Source of the DNA: Asterochloris sp. CNOR1
Lineage: Eukaryota; Chlorophyta; Trebouxiophyceae; Trebouxiales; Trebouxiaceae
NCBI GenBank assembly: GCA_963969365.1
Contig: OZ017748.1
Span: 124,001 to 188,000, forward strand
DNA: 64,000 nucleotides
Reading direction: 5' to 3'
Position numbers and translations under genes: made by a program
Shown: positions 55,631 through 64,000 of the stretch, in pieces
Layout: the number at the start of each line of letters is the position of its first letter
Position numbering within the stretch: position 1 is the first letter of the stretch
The notes under the pieces: generated by a model
Told to the model about the DNA's origin: nothing
Seen by the model: the letters and a program-made list of their open reading frames with translations, nothing else
Databases searched by the model: none

Positions 55631-58600
55631 AAGCCTTGCAGTCTCATTAGGCTGCCCAGGCACAGCAAGTTCTGGATGTGTACCGCAATGCGCAGTGCAA
55701 AACCCCCAACATTATCGTCCCCCTTGTCCATCATGGGCAAGGTGGCCTCCAGCACGGAGGCTGACCGCACATCAAGGCCAGGCAAGCCCCAGCAGCCACG
55801 CATTGCCTTGCCCTGCACATCGTTGAGCAGTTGCACAGGGCTGCCCAGAAGGAAACATGCAGTCACCTTGTCCTGGTGGAAGATGGCCTCCATTGCTGCC
55901 TTGTCCTCAAATGTCAGCTTCACATCAAAAGCCTTGACGTTCTCCATCAAGTACTTCTCCCTCTTGGTTCCTGAGCAGGTGACAAGAGCAAGCTGACTGG
56001 AGCACCATAGCTGTACACAAGTGATGTAGGCAGCGAAGTACACAATCTGAGCAACACGCAGTTTGGCATTGCACTGTATAGGCAGGCAGAGGGATGGCGT
56101 ACAGCCTGCGCAGGTGGCCTTGAGGTGAGCAGGTGGCCCCTCCTCCACACGTGCTGAGGCAAGCAGAAGCCAACCTCAAGCCTGGCCACAGGGCGCAGAA
56201 GACTTATGCTGCTAATTGGTGTCTCTGGTATAGGTGGAACACAATACTGTAAAGCTTTGGGGCCAACACACAGCTCACTCCCCTGGCACAAGCAGGCGTA
56301 AATGCAGCACACACGACCTTGCGGGGCCTCAGCACAAGGAGCTGCCTTCCTGAAAAGTCACCAACGCGTTTCCAGGTGGTGCCCTGGTGGGGCTGTGCAC
56401 CAGCCGCTCCTGTCGCTGAACAACACCCAAGCCTTCAGACCCATTCCCAAACCCCTTGCCTGGAATTGGGAACACATCGTCTCCCTGGCTGTGCACCCAC
56501 GCAAGCGCCAACTGTCCAGGGGTCACGCCCTTCTTGGACGCCAGCAGCTCTACCTCCTTTACCAGGGCGTAGTTCTGCACATGCCAAGGGCAAGCACATC
56601 AGCATGTGGCAGAAGACAAAGTTGTACATATCACACAGGTTTGCATGTACAAGGAACCAGCATCATCTGCCTCCAGGCTCATCACAGAGATCATTATGTG
56701 GGCACCATTGGGCCCCATGGCACCTGCAGCTCACAGACCCTGCAGGGAGAGCCATGCAAGCTCAGTGGTTGTTGTGGAGGGCTGTAGCACCACCAGAGCA
56801 GAGCTTGTGAAGCAGAAACTCGCACAATCATTCAGATGCAGAGCCCACTGTCAGCTTGCACAGGCGCTGTGCGCCTAAAGCAGAGCGTTCTTCCAAGGCT
56901 GATAAAGACAGAGTGCACCTTGAGGTTAGCAGCCAAAGTGCAGCCTGCTGCGCTTGCAGCACACTTCCCCACAGCAGCATGTCTGTCAGCATCATGCAGT
57001 AACAGCATAGACACGACAAACAAGGTTGCACTGGCCAGTGGCACCTTGTCAACAACGGCTGCCCTGCCAGCGCACCGGCACAAGTATGTAATGCGAAATG
57101 CATCAGCAGCGCACCTTGTCAAAGTGTTCTCTCTGGAAGCGGGGCAGGCGTACAGCGCGTGCATCGCTCTCTTGCAGGTCCGCTGCTGACTTGATGGCGC
57201 CGGTGAGCATACCTCGGCCCAGGGGAGAGTAGGCGATGATTCCTGCAGTGGCGGCCATTCAGGGGCGCATGGCAACGAACTCAACCTTAGTTTGAGCGAG
57301 CAGGGCGTGCGCAGCGGTCCTGTCAGCACTGTGGGGCTGAGCAAGGCAGCTGAGAGGATGAAAATAACATGCGCAGCAGCCGGCTTGTGTACAATTGGAG
57401 AGGCACTGGGACGTCCTGCTGACGATGTGTGCAGGCAGGTACTCTATCAGCCTCTTAGACTGGACGGAGTCTGCAGCTTCGGTATTGCGGACAGGGGAAG
57501 CGTGTGTGTGGCGCAATTAACTCACCAATGCCCAGCTCTCTGCAGGTTGGTATGATGCTCTCCTGCACGGCAGCGGTGTCATGCAGTCAGCCAACTTGGT
57601 TGATGACATGCTGAGATCGCCCCCGCCCCCCCCACCCCCCAAACACCAACAGGCGGAGCTCAATCACTGCTGCCACACCGAAGATGCAACAGGGCAGCTC
57701 AGCAGGCACGGCCTCGCAGGGTCCCCCTTCAGCTCTCCCCAGAAAGTGTCCTGGGGCCCGAGTGGGGAGGCATGACTGGCAATAGCGCTGCAGCAGGGCC
57801 ACACCTCTGCATCCCGCGTCCACAGGCTCCACTCCAGCTGGCAGGCCGTGATGGGGTGGACGGCGTGCGCCTTCCGGATCTCCTCAGGGCTGGCCTCCGA
57901 GATGCCCAAGTACTTGACCTTGCCCTCCTGGACCAGTTTCTGCACTCATTGGATGGGGCCAGGTATCAGACAGGCTGCAGCTGTTCAGGATTGGTCTGCA
58001 TTCATTGGATGGGCAGGTGTCAGAAAGGCAGCAGCCATTTGGGGCTGGCTTCTGAGATGCCCAAGTGCTTGAGCTTGCCCCCTCCTGGACGAGCAGACCG
58101 CAGCCTGGGTACTGTGGCAAAGCGCCAACCTTGCAAGTAGCACGAGTGGCGGCATGGATGGCAGCACAGAGGCAGCACCCATCAACACGCTGCATGAACA
58201 GCAGCAGACCATGGCACTTTGCAGCACCGGCCACAACAACCCCTGCACACATCCAGCGTGGACCTTCATCTCCTTCCAGGTCTCCTCGATGGGCAGCGTG
58301 CGGTCCACGCGGTGCTGGTAGTACAGGTCTATCTGGTCAATGCCCAGGCGCGCCAGGGAGGCCTCGCAAGCTGCCCGCACGTGCTGGGGAGAGCCATCCA
58401 CCCCAAACTGGCCTGCAGGGGTTAAGGCATTGGCTGACATGGGGCCAGCCCAAGCCTGATTCTGTACACTTGTGTGGGAGCGGGCTGCACTGCTGGCTGA
58501 GGCAGCATCAAGCCATGGCCACACACAGTGCAGTGGGCAGGCTGGCTGCTGTGCTCACCATCGCGTATCACACTGGCAAACTTGGTCGCGATGATGTATC

Positions 58601-59509
58601 GATCCCTCTTGCCTTTGATGGCCTTCCCTGCAGCAGGCCACAAGATACTTTGCTTTTGTTGCCTCTGCAAACACATTGCAAAGCCTGTGTCCATCTGTCT
58701 ATGCGTTGATATGACTGACTCGAGGGAGCGCACAGCTTCACTACTCCACACCGTTTGCATGCCACTCTGCTCACTCAACAGCTGCCAGGCATGCAGCAAC
58801 ATCAGCAGCACCCCCCCACGTACAGCCACTGCACAGCCCATCTTTCTCACCCACAAGCTCCTCATTCTTTCCCAGGCCGTAGATGTCAGCTGTGTCAATC
58901 AATGTCACCCCCAGCTCAGAAGCCTATGCCGCACGCAGATGTGCAGGGTGAGAGTTGGGTGCCTGCTGCAATCCCTGGCAGCAGCCTTTCTGCCATGCCG
59001 CTGCGTCTGGGCCTTCAGCTGTGCCTGACATACAGATGTCACAAATTGGTGGGAATGCCCCATCAGGAGCCACCTGACATCAGCTGCAGCCAGCATGACG
59101 CAGGGCAAGGTGCTTGTGCAGCATTTGTTGCTGAAGCCAGCTGGATGTGTCTTAGCATTGCATGATGCTACTGCTGAGTGCACGCATGACTGGCAGCAGG
59201 GCTGCTACAGCAGTCAATGGTTCACTGGTCAACGACTTACCTTGTCAATCACTCTGACGGCGTCCTCGTCTGAGACGCTGTTGGTGGTGTAGGCGAAGCT
59301 GAAGCCCATTGCCCTGCACCACCACAGCGCCATTGATGCAGAGACAGGCATGCATGAGAGCTTATCCAGAAGCCATGTGTCAGCCAAAGCATGACATCAT
59401 GTGCCTACGACTTATGTCAATTCATGGCGTGCAACACTTACCCATAGCCCTGAGCAGAGGCCATGAGCCCCTGCTTGCCGACTGGCCGACTTGGAATGCC
59501 TGCAGGCAC
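55486..59509 (-). CDS. Aldo/keto reductase (AKR13/pyridoxal reductase-like)
   Basis: Role: NADPH-dependent reduction of aldehydes or ketones in the cytosol. The frame opens [16 protein letters not shown] (exon ending ~59454; true start codon not found, perhaps in a small upstream exon). It then joins [20 protein letters not shown] (59309-59241), [14 protein letters not shown] (~58925-58850), [17 protein letters not shown] (~58614-58559), 58411-58265 ([20 protein letters not shown]), 57940-57811 ([18 protein letters not shown]), 57571-57523, 57244-~57165, ~57140-57110, 56577-56447 ([18 protein letters not shown]), ~55970-55867 and 55560-55486 ([14 protein letters not shown]). The catalytic Asp, Tyr, Lys and His are in DTADIYG, IATKF and YYQHRVD. 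The junction after FPIP uses a GC donor and restores the family's PGTKR. Complete apart from the start, so likely functional. Confidence 0.92.
57880..58100. repeat. Acceptor-edge echo in the reductase gene
   Basis: GATGCCCAAGTACTTGACCT and CTCCTGGACCAG (real exon, plus strand) recur ~150 bp away as GATGCCCAAGTGCTTGAGCT and CTCCTGGACGAG. Between them a TCATTGGATGGG..CAGGT.TCAGA block is also doubled. Confidence 0.85.
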
Positions 59510-59519
59510 CGTCACGAGC

Positions 59520-60181
59520 TGTGGTGATGGTGGATGCTGATGCTATCTGCAAAAGTGCCCTATGACAGATCACTGAGCAGCAGCCAAGCGGAGCATTCAC
59601 TTCACCTGCTGTTGGCGCCATAACAGGTGATACCTTTCAAGGCTGTTGCAAGTTTGCCGGGGGTGCAACACTGCGCGTCTGCGGCTAACGCCTCTAATTG
59701 CGGGCAGTCTGTGACCTGGATTGACTGTTTGACTCCACATTGACCAGCTCTGCCATTCGGGATTCTAAAGTAGGTTATGTTATCACAGGCCATGTGACAC
59801 CTCGCGACTTGTCATGATATCGCAGGCCACTGTGACACCCTGCCAGTGCTGAGTTTGCAGATATCTTGTCATCCTCCTGAGTGCTGAGCGCCTTCACCTG
59901 CTAGCTTGGTTGTTCATCAGCGCGTTCTTCAGTCCAGCTCCTGCCTCAAAGGAGCGCAAACTATGGCAGCTGTTGTCCACTGCATATTACAAGTTGTTAA
60001 ACCACAAGTTACAGACGTCAGGCACTGAATCATCTGATGTTTGGCTGTGCACCAGCACTCCTACATGTGTTGCCATTGCAACCTATCCAGGGATCACCCA
60101 GTAAGTCTTCTGCTGTTGGCACAGCTTGGCCATGCCTGGAAGGCTGCGTTTGCTGCAAGAATGCATGACCCTTTGGGCTCC
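59520..60181. other. Intergenic, AT-richer
   Basis: Lies between the 5' end of the reductase and the 3' end of the second nuclease-kinase gene. It contains two related ..CA(GG)CCA.TGTGACACC words near 59785 and 59825, otherwise nothing I recognise. Confidence 0.4.
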
Positions 60182-62744
60182 TCACAACATCCAACCGCAA
60201 AGCATGTTGCCAAGTACGAGAATGTCAGATGCCTCAGTGTATGCATCGCCTTGCTGCACAATGTTGTTGGGCCACGTTTCCAGAGTGAATGTAGTTCTGC
60301 CAGGCCTCCCACACAGCAAGTCCAGCAGGAAGTAGCGCCACTGGATACTGCAGGCTGTGTTGTGCCAGCGCAGATCTCTGTGGACAAATCCAACCTGCAC
60401 AACAATGGAGGGTCACGGCTTTGCCCTGGGCCCGGGACTGCACAGTCAAGGGACTGGACTCCCACGCTGTTCCTGCAGGGTGACAATCATGAAATAGCAT
60501 TGTCCCTCACCTGGCACACCCAAGTGCTATCAGCCTTGCATGAGTGCGCACCTTGTGAAGAGCGGCGAGGCCATGCAACAGGCCATGAGCTGCGCTGACT
60601 GCTTCCTCTTCATTGCGGGGCTCGGCATTGCTGCGCTGCAGACCAACTGGCTGCAAGTAGACACTATAGGTGTCCTCCTCAGACACGCCTGGGGGCTGCG
60701 TCGCATGCACGAGCCCAGCACAGCCTACAGTGAGAAAGTAGACCGACTCCAGCTCAGCAGGGTCCACGCTCCAGGCGTTGCTGAAGAGGCTCCACTTCTC
60801 AATGGTCTTGTGCACAGTCAAGTCAGACTTGAAGCACCTGCAGGCAGACCACATGCATGTCAGGGCCAGATGGCAGCAGGTTCTATGAAGATGCAATGCT
60901 GTTTGAAAGAAGCAGAGTGGCATCTACATGTGACAGGCCAGTGTCTGCTGTTCAAGGGGGCCTTGCATCCTGTGAGCCATGCTGGGCAGCATCATGCCAT
61001 GCAAAGCAGGCTCAGGACAGCATCAGGCTTGCAGACCAACATTGGTGCTGCCCTGGTCCAGAGGTACGCCCGGATCATGAGTGCAGATGGCAGAGCAGGA
61101 CACTCACAATGTGCGCGTATAGCCAAGCTGGTGTTCAGCCTCTGCGGCAGGTCCACGGGGAGCACATAATCTGGAAGGAGTCCCTGGACGGCGCGCAGCA
61201 GGCGGTGCAGGTTGATCATGGCAATGACTAGCTCAGCCCGGTCTCTTGCGAGGTTGAGGTTCAGCCGCGGACGGACTGGCAGAGGCAGGGCGACACTCTC
61301 GCGCTCGATGGCGAAGAACTGAAATTGTGCACCAGCAACCGCAGCTGTCAGGAGGTAGGGCAGATCTCCATAGTAGAGGGGAGACCATGCTGCCATCTTC
61401 CCTGCAATCAGCACGAAAACACAACTTAGGACCGCAACTCTGCATGGCAAGTGAGAAGTGGCCATGCTGCAGTTGGTAGCAGTGGCCTGCTGGGCAGGAT
61501 GGACATGGCAGCACCTGCTCTTTGAAGAGATCACCCTGCAAATGCACAATGCTGGAGGGAAAGGCAGCCCAGGCAAAGGCAAGTTTGGTATGACCCTGGT
61601 TGTCTTACATCTCAAGCCGCACACCCGCAGCCTTCTCCTCCCACTTGAACAGCAGGCGCTGGCCGTCTAGGCTGCGCAGTTGCCCATCTGGGCGTAGGCT
61701 CTTGCCCTTGTCTGACCGGCTAGTCATCGTGCTGTCAGTGTCACCCTCATCGCGAAGCACCATCAACCCGAGTCGCCGCTGTGGTGGCAGCGACTCGTCC
61801 AGCCCGTCCACCAGCAGCTCAGTGAGGAATTTGTCGATGAATAGTGCAGTCATGTGCTCCTGGCCAGGCCTGAGGTGAGCACACATGGCAGCTGTGACTG
61901 CCGCTGCCAGGGTGAGGTGGCTGCCCGCGTCCTGCTCACACACGCCCTCCAGATCTGCGCTGAGGCCAGCCAGGGCTTTGCGGAAGACGGGCAGCTTCAC
62001 GGCTGGCCTCTGGTACAGAACGTCTTTTAGCTGTGCTGAGAGAGGCAGGCCCTGAAGTCTGGCTGCACCACTTCTGCTGTGAGTACAGGGGACACATCTG
62101 GCCGGGAACCTGCAGCAACAGCAGCCCAATTGATATGCAGAGCCCAATGTGGAACCTTTCCACCTGGCCGCCTTCAACTCCGTGGCCAGCAAAGTGACCC
62201 ACATAGCATGTTGCAGCTCATGCTGCCACACATCTCCCTGCAAGAGGCCGGATGAAATGCCCGCCCTCCCCATTGCAGATGCAGCCCAGCACGATGGATG
62301 TGCAATGCCTGCAGGCTGAGCACAAGCATTTGCTAGCCCAAGTTGCCCTGCCAGACAGAGAAGGATTCCTGGGCAGGGCCCACCAAACCAATCAAGCACA
62401 CAAGCTGCAGCCCAGTTGGAAAAAACCCATCACGGGGTGATCATGCCCAGGCCTGGTTATATGACCCTGGTGTCCCGCAGATCACAAGAAGGCCCTGCAG
62501 ATGATTGCCAACTCAGAAACGACTGCTCACCTGTGGCTTGTGCCTTGAGTCGCATGGCACGCTCCTCCTCCATAAGCATCTTTTCCTTAGCAGCCAGTGG
62601 GCGGATGTCGTCGTCCAGTGCGTCCAGCAGCCTGTCAACTCGCTTCAGCTTTGCTAACTCTTCGCGCCGCTGCTGGCGCAGGGGGCGCAGCTCCTCCCCG
62701 ACCCGTGCCAGCTCCTCCCTGACCTGTGCCAGCTCATCCTGCAT
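60182..62744 (-). CDS. CR-type fusion: PD-(D/E)XK nuclease-like domain plus protein-kinase-like domain (copy 2)
   Basis: Start ATG at 62744, giving a long charged coiled coil (LAQVREELARVGEELRPL). Exons: 62744-62531, 62240-~62158, ~62110-61607, 61402-~61100, 60839-60551 and 60399-60182. Nuclease core: SLRPDGQLRS then QRLLFKWEEKA, the same RPD...EEK spacing idea as copy 1, followed by LPYLLTAAVAGAQFQFFAI. A shared helix NLHRLLRAVQG parallels NLYRLLLVLVR of copy 1. Kinase part: AAHGLLHGLAALHK, then VGFVHRDLRWHN (catalytic Asp and Asn), FLLDLLCG at the DFG position, and YTEASDILVLGNMLCGWML before the stop. The kinase C-lobe ends early, so it may be a pseudokinase or truncated. It diverges from YR copy 3 across the hairpin module, like copy 1 from YR copy 1, yet the proteins differ enough not to be a recent duplication. 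Confidence 0.7.
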
Positions 62745-62930
62745 GCAGATGGCAAACTCCTCAGATAAGCTAAAGCAACGGCTGAAGGCACTGGCAGAGG
62801 TCTCTGGCAGGCATCTCAAGCTGCCAGTACTACCAAGGAAGCATGCTGAGGATCTTCACCTGGGGCAGTGGCCCATGTCCAGCTATGCTGACCAGCGAAC
62901 TATGGTACCAGCCTGGAACCTTCGCCTCCC

Positions 62931-63010
62931 GATTGATTGATTGGTTGATATAGATTTACAGTCCGGAGCCTGCCTCCTCAATGCACGGGCGTCAGACGAC
63001 CTTATCATCC
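62931..63010 (-). repeat. LINE-like 3' tail, inverted copy
   Basis: Reverse complement of the 15495-15592 / 63799-63903 tail: (GATT)n at the left end, then AGTCCGGAGCC and TCAATGCACGGGC. It is more diverged than the other two. Confidence 0.7.
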
Positions 63011-63011
63011 C

Positions 63012-63047
63012 GACCTAAGCACTAGGTCAAAAAACCCTAGCGCGCCA
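63012..63047. promoter_or_regulatory. Hairpin module upstream of YR copy 3
   Basis: GACCTA-5 nt-TAGGTC (63012-63028) followed by AACCCTAGCGCGCCAAA. It matches the module at 11097-11133 in sequence, order and position between a YR and a nuclease-kinase gene. Confidence 0.7.
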
Positions 63048-63903
63048 AAGCTGCGCGTACAGACTGGGCGATACCTATTGCCCCAGCTCAAGCGAGAGGA
63101 CCGGACATGCCGAATCTGTGAGTCACCGAACGAGATGGAGGATGAAAGCCATGTCCTGCTACACTGCCCAGGACTTGCAGACCTCCGGTCTGCTCACAGC
63201 CACCTGTTTGCAGAGCAGCAGCAGTCGTTGGCAACGCTGTTTAAACAATCACCAAGCCGAGTGGCCACGTACATCAGGGCAGCACTGCTCCAGCACGCAA
63301 ATGTGCTGGGCATCACTGGGGGCACATCTGGGCCTAAATGAGGAACAGACACCCTGGGTGACCCCTCTATGTGCCATGATGTGTCCCCAGCTCACCAGCT
63401 GCTGATTAGAGCTCCAATTTCATAGCAATGCGCTAGACTCATCACATGATTGTCTTCCCCTAAGGTCCCCATGCTGAGTTGTTGCTTGGGGTGTGCCGCC
63501 TCGGAGCCTGGTGCCCTGCGAGGGGAAGACTGCTGGCCACAGTCATACCCAAGCAGAACTCTGTCATGACTGCGAAGTCTACGAGCTGAGAGGGCGTGGC
63601 AAGCCAATTAGGGGGGCTGGGCCCCCCCCTGCACCATACATGATCCAGGGTGTTTGCATTCCGGGCAGCAACCTCAGCTAGCAGTCCAACGTGGTGATGA
63701 AGCCCAGCACAGTGCCAAGGCCTGCCATGAGCGCCGGCTCCCTCTTTACCAGCCAAGTACAGTGACCTGCTTGATATGCCTGTACTGCTTCTTTTTGTAC
63801 CCCTACACCTTCAGCAAAGTTCATTGATAGAATGAAATGATCATAGTCCTATGCCCGTGCATTGAGGCTACGGACTTTGAATTTAAATCAATCAATCAAT
63901 CAA
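63048..63903 (+). mobile_element. 5'-truncated non-LTR retrotransposon (LINE)
   Basis: Opens in the middle of a reverse transcriptase C-terminus: KLRVQTGRYLLPQLKRE, then the zinc-knuckle pattern RTCRICES...DESHVLLHCPGL (CxxC...HxxxxxC), ending at a stop at 63341. A ~460-bp 3' UTR without other genes follows. It closes with the conserved tail (63799-63903: ACCCCTACACC ... GCCCGTGCATTGAGG ... AATTTAAATCAATCAATC). Left flank GCGCGCCAAA and right flank CCAGATC are adjacent in YR copy 1, so the insertion boundaries are clear to within a few bases. No obvious target-site duplication. Confidence 0.8.
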
Positions 63904-63922
63904 GCTCCCCAGATCTATCTTC

Positions 63923-64000
63923 ATGCAGCACTACCAGGTACCATCTGCTGAGTACAGCAGCTACATCAACCATGTCATCAGCCTGGGGCTTGCTGAGGAC
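63923..64000 (+). CDS. YR copy 3, N-terminal part, runs off the window
   Basis: ATG at 63923 reads MQHYQVPSAEYSSYINHVIS, identical in this stretch to YR copy 1, and is open to the window end (LGLAED). Status beyond 64000 unknown. Confidence 0.8.
   Translation, partial: MQHYQVPSAEYSSYINHVISLGLAED

Noticed and set aside
63078-63341. Reverse transcriptase fragment as an independent zinc-finger gene
   Set aside because: The frame extends upstream without ATG to 63048 and matches the end of LINE reverse transcriptases, followed by a LINE 3' tail.
62931-63903. Terminal-inverted-repeat (DIRS-like) element bounded by the two LINE tails
   Set aside because: The inner reverse transcriptase is a LINE-type C-terminus cut at its 5' end, and the left tail is more diverged. 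Two separate insertions explain it better.
1-64000. CRISPR arrays, prokaryotic operons, Shine-Dalgarno sites
   Set aside because: Spliced genes and long introns show a eukaryotic nuclear genome. The tandem repeats here have no unique spacers.
1-64000. tRNA and rRNA genes
   Set aside because: I looked for cloverleaf A/B-box patterns and conserved rRNA words by eye and found none. A covariance-model scan would settle this.

Overview
This is nuclear DNA of a eukaryote, most likely a green alga (Trebouxiophyte-like; inferred from gene content and style, not proven). Genes are split by many short GT-AG introns, with two good candidates for GC-AG introns. Coding DNA is GC-rich and full of Ala, Gln and Leu codons and CTGCAG acceptors. 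There are no operons and no prokaryotic signals. The open frames are mostly single exons, so each gene below was assembled by joining exons whose splice sites and frames agree. Middle exons of several genes remain unresolved.

Region 1 (0.4-15.6 kb) is accessory DNA. It holds a decayed HUH-endonuclease-like gene (+), a complete-looking D5-type primase-helicase with an SF3 helicase (-), a small single-exon gene (-), a ~250-bp repeat in three copies, and a Crypton/NDC10-like tyrosine recombinase (YR, -) with one frameshift. Head to head with the YR lies a gene that fuses a PD-(D/E)XK nuclease-like domain to a protein-kinase-like domain (+), the architecture of Crinkler (CR)-type effectors. A decayed second YR copy and a LINE-like 3' tail close the region.

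Region 2 (16.1-47.6 kb) is ordinary host genome: a ZSWIM7/SWS1-like SWIM-domain gene (+), a single-pass membrane protein (+), a class II-like formin with PTEN-like, C2, FH1 and FH2 parts covering about 14.6 kb (-), an F-box/LRR-like gene (+), and a HEAT-repeat gene ending in an acidic tail that most resembles PELP1/RIX1 (+).

Region 3 (47.6-55.1 kb) is gene-poor or unresolved and contains a 52-bp tandem repeat. Region 4 (55.5-59.5 kb) is a complete aldo/keto reductase (-).

Region 5 (60.2-64.0 kb) repeats the motif of region 1: a second CR-type nuclease-kinase gene (-), a hairpin module, a 5'-truncated LINE, and the start of a third YR copy (+) running off the window. The CR gene and the YR are again divergent with the same hairpin between them. 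This conserved pair is the best candidate for an undescribed mobile system here.

A second genome-wide pattern is that introns of the host genes are largely built from decayed tandem copies of the neighbouring exon edges, splice site included. I see this in the ZSWIM7, formin, F-box/LRR, PELP1-like and aldo/keto reductase genes.
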